A DNA stretch of 64,000 nt from Chondrosia reniformis. Lineage: Eukaryota; Porifera; Demospongiae; Chondrillida; Chondrillidae. The notes beneath the pieces were generated by a model that worked only from the letters and a program-made list of their open reading frames with translations, was not told the origin of the DNA and searched no databases. Each line of letters opens with the position of its first letter. Within the stretch, counting starts at the first letter, position 1. The stretch is from positions 148,401-212,400 of the forward strand of contig OX359198.1 of NCBI GenBank assembly GCA_947172415.1. The letters are read 5' to 3'. Below, piece after piece: positions 15,406 through 30,245 of this stretch. The position numbers and the translations under genes are program-made.

Positions 15406-16654
15406 AAAAATTAAAGATATGAAGCTAACACTTTGTGTCAGCATTCACAGACATCTATACAGCATGTCCAAAGAGGTTTTGAAATTTTGATGAAACTTAA
15501 AAATTTGCCCTATCTCTCACTATACATTAACTTTGTATACCAGAATTTAATGTACATTGAGGGCTGTAACTCTATCAAATGGAGAGATATTAAGCTAATA
15601 CTTTGTGTCAGCATTCACAGACATCTATACAGCATGTCCAAAGAGGTTTTGAAATTTTGATGAAACTTAAAAATTTGCCCTATCTCTCACTATACATTAA
15701 CTTTGTATACCAGAATTTAATGTACATTGAGGGCTGTAACTCTATCAAATGGAGAGACATTAAGCCATCACTTTGTGTCAGCATTCACAGACATCTATAC
15801 AGCATGTCCAAAGAGGTTTTGAAATTTTGAAGAAACTTAAAAATTTGCCCTATCTCTCACTATACATTAACTTTGTATACCAGAATTTAATGTACATTGA
15901 GGGCTGTAACTCTATCAAATGGAGAGATATTAAGCTAACACTTTGTGTCAGCATTCACAGACATCTATACAGCATGTCCAAAGAGGTTTTGAAATTTTGT
16001 AGAAACTTAAAAATTTGCCCTATCTCTCACTATACATTAACTTTGTATACCAGAATTTAATGTACATTGAGGACTGTAACTCTATCAAATTGAGAGATAT
16101 TAAGCTAATACTTTGTGTCAGCATTCACAGACATCTATACAGCATGTCCAAAGAGGTTTTGAAATTTTGATGAAACTTAAAAATTTGCCCTATATATATA
16201 TCTCTCACAAGAATTTAATGTACATTGAGGGCTGTAACTCTATCAAATTGAGAGATATTAAGCTAATACTTTGTGTCAGCATTCACAGACATCTATACAG
16301 CATGTCCAAAGAGGTTTTGAAATTTTGAAGAAACTTAAAAATTTGCCCTATATATATATCTCTCACCAGAATTTAATGTACATTGAGGGTTGTAACTCTA
16401 TCAAATGGTGAGATATGAAGCTAACACTTTGTGTCAGCATTCACAAACATCTATACAGCATGTCCAAAGAGGTTTTGAAATTTTGATGAAACTTAAAAAT
16501 TTGCCCTATCTCTCACTATACATTTATTTTGTATACCAGAATTTAATGTACATTGAGGGTTGTAACTCTATCAAATGGAGAGGTGTGAAGCTAATACTTG
16601 AAGCCAGCATTCACAGACATGTATGAAATATTTCCAAAGAGTTTTAGAAGTTTC

Positions 16655-17865
16655 AATTTATGTTCATATTTGCCCTATCTCTCACCATACATATGAGTAT
16701 ATCCTACAATATAGTATTGGAGCTACAATTGCTTTCAAAGCATTATTTAGCCTAGAAATAAGAATCTATTTTTTCGGTACAGTATTCTCTCAATTCTAAA
16801 ATTTAAGTTAGGAATTGAGTAATTCATACAGCCCGGCCTAGTTGCAATATCGATCATAGACATTAATATCGTAGAGGCGATAAATATCAGTCTACTCGCA
16901 ATATCTCTAATTTTCGGCATCAAGAAAAGTCGCTTTCCTCCCTCCATCAAGATACATACTGGCTTTTATCCATTTGCCACAGTTTTGAGATGTATTGGAA
17001 ATACTGCGTATGCGTGTAAAATTGTTTGGAACGATTCACTGGTCTGGAATTAAAGTGGAATAATTTGTGACGATTTCTCGAAAATAATTGGGATCTGAAA
17101 AGTCGTTCTCCTCGACCCATCAAGACACTTACTGGTTTTTTTCCGCTTTCCCCAGTTTTCAGATGAACCACTAATACTGCCTATGTCTTTAAATTTGCTT
17201 GGAACAATTCACTGATCTGGAAATAACGAGAAATTTGTAAAAAAATGACCCAACCACAACCGTTTTCTTTGGACAAAACTTCATATAAATAGAAGCGAAA
17301 AACCTTATAAAGTAGGCCTACCTGGACACATCTCTATGGTGGTTGCGGTTCCCATAGAGGTTGGTAGCGCTTAGACTCTGAAGCTGTCTCCTAATCGGTT
17401 GGTGCCATAGAGACGTGCTCACCAATAATCCGGATTTCGGGGGGGTTCCACGTAATGTGGGATTGGCATCTGATATCTTAGGATTCATATGAGTCGGCCA
17501 TATCGAGAAGAACTGGTTCTTCTCACGCAAGTGACACCCAAAGCTCAACTCGGCAGAGCGTTACCACCGATCCCGGCCTCTGAGCGTCGTGGATGGTAGC
17601 GTTCGGTATGGTCCAACTTTTTTTCTTTGGAGTTTCGTTGGCCGTCGATTGGCAAAATTTCACTTTAACGACATCCATATATTATATGTGGATAGATAGT
17701 ACTTCGATAACAATCAATTACTACACAGTGCATATCCCAATGTAAAATAAAATTTAGAAACTATTCTAGATTTTCGGATATAGTATCGAATTTGTCTTGA
17801 TTTTCTACCTTCTAACGGTCGGCCATATGTAGTATTACGCAATTTTCTCTAACAATAACTATCAA
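16655..17865. repeat. Satellite spacer, copy 2
   Basis: Contains an AT-rich 5' part with an internal diverged duplication (about 16925-17097 against 17098-17270, period ~173 bp). Then come TATAAATA at ~17285, a GC-richer hairpin-rich core at 17312-17625 ending in a T run, and an AT-rich tail. Confidence 0.9.
17312..17625 (+). ncRNA. Candidate structured RNA core of the satellite spacer (one of five copies)
   Basis: A ~310-bp GC-richer island within AT-rich spacer. It is preceded about 25 bp upstream by TATAAATA and ended by a run of seven or more T. Several strong inverted repeats are visible: CTCTATGG/CCCATAGAG, GAGAAGAA-CTGG-TTCTTCTC, and CCAC-GTAAT-GTGG. An A-box-like GCTCAACTCGGCAGAGC lies near the 3' end, but there is no convincing B box. 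It does not match 5S rRNA, the spliceosomal U RNAs, SRP or RNase P RNA as I know them. A 76-codon frame on the opposite strand is also conserved. Transcription is not shown; this is a hypothesis. Confidence 0.3.
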
Positions 17866-18800
17866 AATTAAAGATATGAAGCTAACACTTTGTGTCAGCA
17901 TTCGCAGACATCTATACAGCATGTCCAAAGAGGTTTTGAAATTTTGATGAAACTTAAAAATTTGCCCTATCTCTCACTATACATTAACTTTGTATACCAG
18001 AATTTAATGTACATTGAGGGCTGTAACTCTATCAAATGGTGAGATATTAAGCTAACACTTTGTGTCAGCATTCACAGACATCTATACAGCATGTCCAAAG
18101 AGGTTTTGTAATTTTGATGAAACTTAAAAATTTGCCTTATCTCTCACTATACATTAACTTTGTATACCAGAATTTAATGTACATTGAGGGCTGTAACTCT
18201 ATCAAATGGAGAGATATTAAGCTAATACTTTGTGTCAGCATTCACAAACATCTATACATCATGTCCAAAGAGGTTTTGAAATTTTGATGAAACTTAAAAA
18301 TTTGCCCTATCTCTCATTATACATTAACTTTGTATACCAAAATTTAATGTACAGTATATTGAGGGTTGTAACTCTATCAAATGGAGAGATATGAAGCTAA
18401 CACTTTGTGTCAGCATTCACAGACATCTATACAGCATGTCCAAAGAGGTTTTGAAATTTTGATGAAACTTAAAAATTTGCCCTATCTCTCACTATACATT
18501 AACTTTGTATACCAGAATTTAATGTACATTGAGGGTTGTAACTCTATCAAATGGAGAGATATGAAGCTAACACTTTGTGTCAGCATTCACAGACATCTAT
18601 ACAGCATGTCCAAAGAGGTTTTGAAATTTTGATGAAACTTAAAAATTTGCCCTATCTCTCACTATACATTTATTTTGTATACCAGAATTTAATGTACATT
18701 GAGGGTTGTAACTCTATCAAATGGAGAGGTGTGAAGCTAATACTTGAAGCCAGCATTCACAGACATGTATGAAATATTTCCAAAGAGTTTTAGAAGTTTC

Positions 18801-20011
18801 AATTTATGTTCATATTTGCCCTATCTCTCACCATACATATGAGTATATCCTACAATATAGTATTGGAGCTACAATTGCTTTCAAAGCATTATTTAGCCTA
18901 GAAATAAGAATCTATTTTTTCGGTACAGTATTCTCTCAATTCTAAAATTTAAGTTAGGAATTGAGTAATTCATACAGCCCGGCCTAGTTGCAATATCGAT
19001 CATAGACATTAATATCGTAGAGGCGATAAATATCAGTCTACTCGCAATATCTCTAATTTTCGGCATCAAGAAAAGTCGCTTTCCTCCCTCCATCAAGATA
19101 CATACTGGCTTTTATCCATTTGCCACAGTTTTGAGATGTATTGGAAATACTGCGTATGCGTGTAAAATTGTTTGGAACGATTCACTGGTCTGGAATTAAA
19201 GTGGAATAATTTGTGACGATTTCTCGAAAATAATTGGGATCTGAAAAGTCGTTCTCCTCGACCCATCAAGACACTTACTGGTTTTTTTCCGCTTTCCCCA
19301 GTTTTCAGATGAACCACTAATACTGCCTATGTCTTTAAATTTGCTTGGAACAATTCACTGATCTGGAAATAACGAGAAATTTGTAAAAAAATGACCCAAC
19401 CACAACCGTTTTCTTTGGACAAAACTTCATATAAATAGAAGCGAAAAACCTTATAAAGTAGGCCTACCTGGACACATCTCTATGGTGGTTGCGGTTCCCA
19501 TAGAGGTTGGTAGCGCTTAGACTCTGAAGCTGTCTCCTAATCGGTTGGTGCCATAGAGACGTGCTCACCAATAATCCGGATTTCGGGGGGGTTCCACGTA
19601 ATGTGGGATTGGCATCTGATATCTTAGGATTCATATGAGTCGGCCATATCGAGAAGAACTGGTTCTTCTCACGCAAGTGACACCCAAAGCTCAACTCGGC
19701 AGAGCGTTACCACCGATCCCGGCCTCTGAGCGTCGTGGATGGTAGCGTTCGGTATGGTCCAACTTTTTTTCTTTGGAGTTTCGTTGGCCGTCGATTGGCA
19801 AAATTTCACTTTAACGACATCCATATATTATATGTGGATAGATAGTACTTCGATAACAATCAATTACTACACAGTGCATATCCCAATGTAAAATAAAATT
19901 TAGAAACTATTCTAGATTTTCGGATATAGTATCGAATTTGTCTTGATTTTCTACCTTCTAACGGTCGGCCATATGTAGTATTACGCAATTTTCTCTAACA
20001 ATAACTATCAA
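18801..20011. repeat. Satellite spacer, copy 3
   Basis: Same sequence as copy 2 by eye, offset by 2,146 bp. Core at about 19458-19771. Confidence 0.9.
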
Positions 20012-23000
20012 AATTAAAGATATGAAGCTAACACTTTGTGTCAGCATTCGCAGACATCTATACAGCATGTCCAAAGAGGTTTTGAAATTTTGATGAAACT
20101 TAAAAATTTGCCCTATCTCTCACTATACATTAACTTTGTATACCAGAATTTAATGTACATTGAGGGCTGTAACTCTATCAAATGGTGAGATATTAAGCTA
20201 ACACTTTGTGTCAGCATTCACAGACATCTATACAGCATGTCCAAAGAGGTTTTGTAATTTTGATGAAACTTAAAAATTTGCCTTATCTCTCACTATACAT
20301 TAACTTTGTATACCAGAATTTAATGTACATTGAGGGCTGTAACTCTATCAAATGGAGAGATATTAAGCTAATACTTTGTGTCAGCATTCACAAACATCTA
20401 TACATCATGTCCAAAGAGGTTTTGAAATTTTGATGAAACTTAAAAATTTGCCCTATCTCTCATTATACATTAACTTTGTATACCAAAATTTAATGTACAG
20501 TATATTGAGGGTTGTAACTCTATCAAATGGAGAGATATGAAGCTAACACTTTGTGTCAGCATTCACAGACATCTATACAGCATGTCCAAAGAGGTTTTGA
20601 AATTTTGATGAAACTTAAAAATTTGCCCTATCTCTCATTATACATTAACTTTGTATACCAAAATTTAATGTACAGTATATTGAGGGTTGTAACTCTATCA
20701 AATGGAGAGATATGAAGCTAACACTTTGTGTCAGCATTCACAGACATCTATACAGCATGTCCAAAGAGGTTTTGAAATTTTGATGAAACTTAAAAATTTG
20801 CCCTATCTCTCACTATACATTAACTTTGTATACCAGAATTTAATGTACATTGAGGGTTGTAACTCTATCAAATGGAGAGATATGAAGCTAACACTTTGTG
20901 TCAGCATTCACAGACATCTATACAGCATGTCCAAAGAGGTTTTGAAATTTTGATGAAACTTAAAAATTTGCCCTATCTCTCACTATACATTTATTTTGTA
21001 TACCAGAATTTAATGTACATTGAAGATTGTAACTCTATCAAATGGAGAGATATGAAGCTAACACTTTGTGTCAGCATTCACAGACATCAATACAGCATGT
21101 CCAAAGAGGTTTTGAAATTTTGATGAAACTTAAAAATTTGCCCTATCTCTCACTATACATTAACTTTGTATACCAGAATTTAATGAACATTGATGGTTGT
21201 AACTCTATCAAATGGAGAGATATGAAGCTAACACTTTGTGTCAGCATTCATAGACATCAATTCAGCATGTCCAAGGAGGTTTTGAAATTTTGATGAAATT
21301 TAAAAATTTTCTCTATCTCTCACTATACATTAACTTTGTATACCAGAATTTAATGTACATTGAGGGCTGTAACTCTATCAAATGGAGAGATATTAAGCTA
21401 ACACTTTGTGTCAGCATTCACAGACATCTATACAGCATGTCCAAAGAGGTTTTGAAATTTTGATGAAACTTAAAAATTTGCCTTATCTCTCACTATACAT
21501 TAACTTTGTATACCAGAATTTAATGTACATTGATGGTTGTAACTCTATCAAATGGAGAGATATGAAGCTAACACTTTGTGTCAGCATTCATAGACATCAA
21601 TTCAGCATGTCCAAGGAGGTTTTGAAATTTTGATGAAATTTAAAAATTTTCTCTATCTCTCACTATACATTAACTTTGTATACCAGAATTTAATGTACAT
21701 TGAGGGCTGTAACTCTATCAAATGGAGAGATATTAAGCTAACACTTTGTGTCAGCATTCACAGACATCTATACAGCATGTCCAAAGAGGTTTTGAAATTT
21801 TGATGAAACTTAAAAATTTGCCCTATCTCTCACTATATACATTAACTTTGTATACCAGAATTTAATGTTCATTGAGGGCTGTAACTCTATCAAATGGAGA
21901 GATATTAAGCTAACACTTTGTGTCAGCATTCACAGACATCTATACAGCATGTCCAAAGAGGTTTTGAAATTTTGAAGAAACTTAAAAATTTGCCCTATAT
22001 ATATATCTCTCACCAGAATTTAATGGACATTGAGGGCTGTAACTCTATCAAATGGTGAGATATGAAGCTAACACTTTGTGTCAGCATTCACAGACATCTA
22101 TACAGCATGTCCAAAGAGGTTTTTGAAATTTTGATGAAACTTAAAAATTTGCCCTATCTCTCACTATACATTTATTTTGTATACCAGAATTTAATGTACA
22201 TTGAAGATTGTAACTCTATCAAATGGAGAGATATTAAGCTAACACTTTGTGTCAGCATTCACAGACATCTATACAGCATGTCCAAAGAGGTTTTGAAATT
22301 TTGATGAAACTTAAAAATTTGCCCTATCTCTCACTATATACATTAACTTTGTATAACAGAATTTAATGTACATTGAGGGCTGTAACTCTATCAAATGGAG
22401 AGATATTAAGCTAACACTTTGTGTCAGCATTCACAGACATCTATACAGCATGTCCAAAGAGGTTTTGAAATTTTGAAGAAACTTAAAAATTTGCCCTATA
22501 TATATATCTCTCACCAGAATTTAATGGACATTGAGGGCTGTAACTCTATCAAATGGTGAGATATGAAGCTAACACTTTGTGTCAGCATTCACAGACATCT
22601 ATACAGCATGTCCAAAGAGGTTTTTGAAATTTTGATGAAACTTAAAAATTTGCCCTATCTCTCACTATACATTTATTTTGTATACCAGAATTTAATGTAC
22701 ATTGAAGATTGTAACTCTATCAAATGGAGAGATATGAAGCTAAAACTTTGTGTCAGCATTCACAGACATCTATACAGCATGTCCAAAGAGGTTTTGAAAT
22801 TTTGATGAAACTTAAAAATTTGCCTTATCTCTCACTATACATTAACTTTGTATACCAGAATTTAATGTACATTGAAGATTGTAACTCTATCAAATGGAGA
22901 GATATTAAGCTAATACTTTGTGTCAGCATTCACAGACATCTATACAGCATGTCCAAAGAGGTTTTGAAATTTTGATGAAACTTAAAAATTTGCCCTATCT

Positions 23001-24505
23001 CTCACTATACATTAACTTTGTATACCAGAATTAAATGTACATTGAAGATTGTAACTCTATCAAATGGAGTGATATGAAGCTAACACTTTGTGTCAGCATT
23101 CACAGACATCAATACAGCATGTCCAAAGAGGTTTTGAAATTTTGATGAAACTTAAAAATTTGCCCTATCTCTCACTATACATTAACTTTGTATACCAGAA
23201 TTTAATGAACATTGATGGTTGTAACTCTATCAAATGGAGAGATATTAAGCTAACACTTTGTGTCAGCATTCATAGACATCAATTCAGCATGTCCAAGGAG
23301 GTTTTGAAATTTTGATGAAATTTAAAAATTTTCTCTATCTCTCACTATACATTAACTTTGTATACCAGAATTTAATGTACATTGAGGGCTGTAACTCTAT
23401 CAAATGGAGAGATATGAAGCTAAAACTTTGTGTCAGCATTCACAGACATCTATACAGCATGTCCAAAGAGGTTTTGAAATTTTGATGAAACTTAAAAATT
23501 TGCCTTATCTCTCACTATACATTAACTTTGTATACCAGAATTTAATGTACATTAAGGGTTGTAACTCTATCAAATGGAGAGATATGAAGCTAAACCTTTG
23601 TGTCAGCATTCACAGACATCTATACAGCATGTCCAAAGAGGTTTGGAAATTTTGATGAAACTTAAAAATTTGCCCTATCTCTCACTATACATTAATTTTG
23701 TATACCAGAATTTAATGAACATTGAGGACTGTAACTCTATCAAATGGAGAGATATGAAGCTAACACTTTGTGTCAGCATTCACAGACATCTATACAGCAT
23801 GTCCAAAGAGGTTTTGAAATTTTGATGAAACTTAAAAATTTGCCCTATCTCTCACCATACATTAACTTTGTATACCAGAATTTAATGTACATTGAGGGCT
23901 GTAACCCTATCAAATGGAGATATATTTTAAGCTAATACTTTGTGTCAGCATTCACAGACATCTATACATCATGTCCAAAGAGATTTTGAAATTTTGATGA
24001 AACTTAAAAATTTGCCCTATCTCTCACTATACATTTATTTTGTATACCAGAATTTAATGTACATTGAGGGTTGTAACTCTATCAAATGGTGAGATATTAA
24101 GCTAACACTTTGTGTCAGCATTCACAGACATCTATACAGCATGTCCAAAGAGGTTTTGAAATTTTGATGAAACTTAAAAATTTGCCTTATCTCTCACCAT
24201 ACATTAACTTTGTATACCAGAATTTAATGTACATTGAGGGCTGTAACTCTATCAAATGGAGAGATATTAAGCTAATACTTTGTGTCAGCATTCACAAACA
24301 TCTATACATCATGTCCAAAGAGGTTTTGAAATTTTGATGAAACTTAAAAATTTGCCCTATCTCTCACTATACATTTATTTTGTATACCAGAATTTAATGT
24401 ACATTGAAGATTGTAACTCTATCAAATGGAGAGATATGAAGCTAATACTTGAAGCCAGCATTCACAGACATGTATGAAATATTTCCAAAGAGTTTTAGAA
24501 GTTTC

Positions 24506-25716
24506 AATTTATGTTCATATTTGCCCTATCTCTCACCATACATATGAGTATAACCTACAATATAGTATTGGAGCTACAATTGCTTTCAAAGCATTATTTA
24601 GCCTAGAAATAAGAATCTATTTTTTCGGTACAGTATTCTCTCAATTCTAAAATTTAAGTTAGGAATTGAGTAATTCATACAGCCCGGCCTAGTTGCAATA
24701 TCGATCATAGACATTAATATCGTAGAGGCGATAAATATCAGTCTACTCGCAATATCTCTAATTTTCGGCATCAAGAAAAGTCGCTTTCCTCCCTCCATCA
24801 AGATACATACTGGCTTTTATCCATTTGCCACAGTTTTGAGATGTATTGGAAATACTGCGTATGCGTGTAAAATTGTTTGGAACGATTCACTGGTCTGGAA
24901 TTAAAGTGGAATAATTTGTGACGATTTCTCGAAAATAATTGGGATCTGAAAAGTCGTTCTCCTCGACCCATCAAGACACTTACTGGTTTTTTTCCGCTTT
25001 CCCCAGTTTTCAGATGAACCACTAATACTGCCTATGTCTTTAAATTTGCTTGGAACAATTCACTGATCTGGAAATAACGAGAAATTTGTAAAAAAATGAC
25101 CCAACCACAACCGTTTTCTTTGGACAAAACTTCATATAAATAGAAGCGAAAAACCTTATAAAGTAGGCCTACCTGGACACATCTCTATGGTGGTTGCGGT
25201 TCCCATAGAGGTTGGTAGCGCTTAGACTCTGAAGCTGTCTCCTAATCGGTTGGTGCCATAGAGACGTGCTCACCAATAATCCGGATTTCGGGGGGGTTCC
25301 ACGTAATGTGGGATTGGCATCTGATATCTTAGGATTCATATGAGTCGGCCATATCGAGAAGAACTGGTTCTTCTCACGCAAGTGACACCCAAAGCTCAAC
25401 TCGGCAGAGCGTTACCACCGATCCCGGCCTCTGAGCGTCGTGGATGGTAGCGTTCGGTATGGTCCAACTTTTTTTCTTTGGAGTTTCGTTGGCCGTCGAT
25501 TGGCAAAATTTCACTTTAACGACATCCATATATTATATGTGGATAGATAGTACTTCGATAACAATCAATTACTACACAGTGCATATCCCAATGTAAAATA
25601 AAATTTAGAAACTATTCTAGATTTTCGGATATAGTATCGAATTTGTCTTGATTTTGTACCTTCTAACGGTCGGCCATATGTAGTATTACGCAATTTTCTA
25701 TAACAATAACTATCAA
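24506..25716. repeat. Satellite spacer, copy 4
   Basis: Near-identical to copies 2 and 3 with single-base differences outside the core. Core at about 25163-25476. Confidence 0.9.
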
Positions 25717-28700
25717 AATTAAAGATATGAAGCTAACACTTTGTGTCAGCATTCGCAGACATCTATACAGCATGTCCAAAGAGGTTTTGAAATTTTGATG
25801 AAACTTAAAAATTTGCCCTATCTCTCACTATACATTTATTTTGTATACCAGAATTTAATGTACATTGAAGATTGTAACTCTATCAAATGGAGAGATATGA
25901 AGCTAACACTTTGTGTCAGCATTCACAGACATATATACAGCATGTCCAAAGAGGTTTTGAAATTTTGATGAAACTTAAAAATTTGCCCTATCTCTCACTA
26001 TACATTAACTTTGTATACCAGAATTTAATGTACATTGATGGTTGTAACTCTATCAAATGGAGAGATATGAAGCTAACACTTTGTTTCAGCATTCACAGAC
26101 ATCTATACAGCATGTCCAAAGAGGTTTTGAAATTTTGATGAAACTTAAAAATTTGCCCTATCTCTCACTATACATTTATTTTGTATACCAGAATTTAATG
26201 TACATTGAAGATTGTAACTCTATCAAATGGAGAGATATGAAGCTAAAACTTTGTGTCAGCATTCACAGACATCAATACAGCATGTCCAAAGAGGTTTTGA
26301 AATTTTGATGAAATTTAAAAATTTGCCCTATCTCTCACTATACATTAACTTTGTATACCAGAATTTAATGAACATTGATGGTTGTAACTCTAGCAAATGG
26401 AGAGATATGAAGCTAAACCTTTGTGTCAGCATTCACAGACATCTATACAGCATGTCCAAAGAGGTTTTGAAATTTTGATGAAACTTAAAAATTTGCCCTA
26501 TCTCTCACTATACATTAACTTTGTATTCCAGAATTTAATGTACATTGAGGGCTGTAACTCTATCAAATGGAGATATATTAAGCTAATACTTTGTGTCAGC
26601 ATTCACAGACATCTATACATCATGTCCAAAGAGGTTTTGAAATTTTGATGAAACTTAAAAATTTGCCCTATCTCTAACTATACATTAATTTTGTATACCA
26701 GAATTTAATGAACATTGAGGGCTGTAACTCTATCAAATGGAGAGATATGAAGCTAACACTTTGTGTCAGCATTCACAGACATCTATACAGCATGTCCAAA
26801 GAGGTTTTGAAATTTTGATGAAACTTAAAAATTTGCCCTATCTCTCACTATACATTTATTTTGTATACCAGAATTTAATGTACATTGAAGATTGTAACTC
26901 TATCAAATGGAGAGATATGAAGCTAAAACTTTGTGTCAGCATTCACAGACATATATACAGCATGTCCAAAGAGGTTTTGAAATTTTGATGAAACTTAAAA
27001 ATTTGCCCTATCTCTCACTATACATTAACTTTGTATACCAGAATTTAATGTACATTGATGGTTGTAACTCTATCAAATGGTGAGATATGAAGCTAACACT
27101 TTGTTTCAGCATTCACAGACATCTATACAGCATGTCCAAAGAGGTTTTGAAATTTTGATGAAACTTAAAAATTTGCCCTATCTCTCACTATACATTTATT
27201 TTGTATACCAGAATTTAATGTACATTGAAGATTGTAACTCTATCAAATGGAGAGATATGAAGCTAAAACTTTGTGTCAGCATTCACAGACATCAATACAG
27301 CATGTCCAAAGAGGTTTTGAAATTTTGATGAAACTTAAAAATTTGCCCTATCTCTCACTATACATTAACTTTGTATACCAGAATTTAATGTACATTGAGG
27401 GCTGTAACTCTATCAAATGGAGAGATATTAAGCTAATACTTTGTGTCAGCATTCACAAACATTTATACATCATGTCCAAAGAGGTTTTGAAATTTTGATG
27501 AAACTTAAAAATTTGCCTTATCTCTCACTATACATTTATTTTGTATACCAGAATTTAATGTACATTGAGGGCTGTAACCCTATCAAATGGAGATATATTT
27601 TAAGCTAATACTTTGTGTCAGCATTCACAGACATCTATACATCATGTCCAAAGAGATTTTGAAATTTTGATGAAACTTAAAAATTTGCCCTATCTCTCAC
27701 TATACATTTATTTTGTATACCAGAATTTAATGTACATTGAAGATTGTAACTCTATCTAATGGAGAGATATGAAGCTAACACTTTGTGTCAGCATTCACAG
27801 ACATATATACAGCATGTCCAAAGAGGTTTTGAAATTTTGATGAAACTTAAAAATTTGCCCTATCTCTCACTATACATTAACTTTGTATACCAGAATTTAA
27901 TGTACATTGAGGGTTGTAACTCTATCAAATGGAGAGATATGAAGCTAACACTTTGTTTCAGCATTCACAGACATCTATACAGCATGTCCAAAGAGGTTTT
28001 GAAATTTTGATGAAACTTAAAAATTTGCCCTATCTCTCACTATACATTTATTTTGTATACCAGAATTTAATGTACATTGAAGATTGTAACTCTATCAAAT
28101 GGAGAGATATGAAGCTAAAACTTTGTGTCAGCATTCACAGACATCAATACAGCATGTCCAAAGAGGTTTTGAAATTTTGATGAAATTTAAAAATTTGCCC
28201 TATCTCTCACTATACATTAACTTTGTATACCAGAATTTAATGAACATTGATGGTTGTAACTCTAGCAAATGGAGAGATATGAAGCTAAACCTTTGTGTCA
28301 GCATTCACAGACATCTATACAGCATGTCCAAAGAGGTTTTGAAATTTTGATGAAACTTAAAAATTTGCCCTATCTCTCACTATACATTAACTTTGTATTC
28401 CAGAATTTAATGTACATTGAGGGCTGTAACTCTATCAAATGGAGATATATTAAGCTAATACTTTGTGTCAGCATTCACAGACATCTATACATCATGTCCA
28501 AAGAGATTTTGAAATTTTGATGAAACTTAAAAATTTGCCCTATCTCTCACTATACATTTATTTTGTATACCAGAATTTAATGTACATTGAGGGTTGTAAC
28601 TGTATCAAATGGTGAGATATTAAGCTAACACTTTGTGTCAGCATTCACAGACATCTATACAGCATGTCCAAAGAGGTTTTGAAATTTTGATGAAACTTAA

Positions 28701-29028
28701 AAATTTACCTTATCTCTCACTATACATTAACTTTGTATACCAGAATTTAATGTACATTGAGGGTTGTAACTCTATCAAATGGAGAGATATGAAGCTAAAA
28801 CTTTGTGTCAGCATTCACAGACATCTATACAGCATGTCCAAAGAGGTTTTGAAATTTTGATGAAACTTAAAAATTTACCCTATCTCTCACTATACATTAA
28901 CTTTGTATACCAGAATTTATTGTACATTGAGGGTTGTAACTCTATCAAATGGAGAGGTGTGAAGCTAATACTTGAAGCCAGCATTCACAGACATGTATGA
29001 AATATTTCCAAAGAGTTTTAGAAGTTTC

Positions 29029-30245
29029 AATTTATGTTCATATTTGCCCTATCTCTCACCATACATATGAGTATATCCTACAATATAGTATTGGAGCTAC
29101 AATTGCTTTCAAAGCATTATTTAGCCTAGAAATAAGAATCTATTTTTTCGGTACAGTATTCTCTCAATTCTAAAATTTAAGTTAGGAATTGAGTAATTCA
29201 TACAGCCCGGCCTAGTTGCAATATCGATCATAGACATTAATATCGTAGAGGCGATAAATATCAGTCTACTCGCAATATCTCTAATTTTCGGCATCAAGAA
29301 AAGTCGCTTTCCTCCCTCCATCAAGATACATACTGGCTTTTATCCATTTGCCACAGTTTTGAGATGTATTGGAAATACTGCGTATGCGTGTAAAATTGTT
29401 TGGAACGATTCACTGGTCTGGAATTAAAGTGGAATAATTTGTGACGATTTCTCGAAAATAATTGGGATCTGAAAAGTCGTTCTCCTCGACCCATCAAGAC
29501 ACTTACTGTTTTTTTTCCGCTTTCCCCAGTTTTCAGATGAACCACTAATACTGCCTATGTCTTTAAATTTGCTTGGAACAATTCACTGATCTGGAAATAA
29601 CGAGAAATTTGTAAAAAAATGACCCAACCACAACCGTTTTCTTTGGACAAAACTTCATATAAATAGAAGCGAAAAACCTTATAAAGTAGGCCTACCTGGA
29701 CACATCTCTATGGTGGTTGCGGTTCCCATAGAGGTTGGTAGCGCTTAGACTCTGAAGCTGTCTCCTAATCGGTTGGTGCCATAGAGACGTGCTCACCAAT
29801 AATCCGGATTTCGGGGGGGTTCCACGTAATGTGGGATTGGCATCTGATATCTTAGGATTCATATGAGTCGGCCATATCGAGAAGAACTGGTTCTTCTCAC
29901 GCAAGTGACACCCAAAGCTCAACTCGGCAGAGCGTTACCACCGATCCCGGCCTCTGAGCGTCGTGGATGGTAGCGTTCGGTATGGTCCAACTTTTTTTCT
30001 TTGGAGTTTCGTTGGCCGTCGATTGGCAAAATTTCACTTTAACGACATCCATATATTATATGTGGATAGATAGTACTTCGATAACAATCAATTACTACAC
30101 AGTGCATATCCCAATGTAAAATAAAATTTAGAAACTATTCTAGATTTTCGGATATAGTATCGAATTTGTCTTGATTTTATACCTTCTAACGGTCGGCCAT
30201 ATGTAGTATTACGCAATTTTCTCTAACAATACAGTACTGTAACTC
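29029..30245. repeat. Satellite spacer, copy 5
   Basis: Near-identical to copies 2-4, with one T/G difference in the T-rich stretch near 29508 and small changes in the tail. Core at about 29686-29999. Confidence 0.9.

Noticed and set aside
17318..17548. Conserved 76-aa protein on the minus strand of the spacer core
   Set aside because: Identical in all five copies, but so is the DNA, so conservation says nothing about coding. No family resemblance and no partner exons.
17312..17625. Known RNA: 5S rRNA, U1 (CTACCTGG at its start), spliced-leader, SRP or RNase P RNA
   Set aside because: None of the diagnostic core elements of these RNAs is present beyond a few chance bases.
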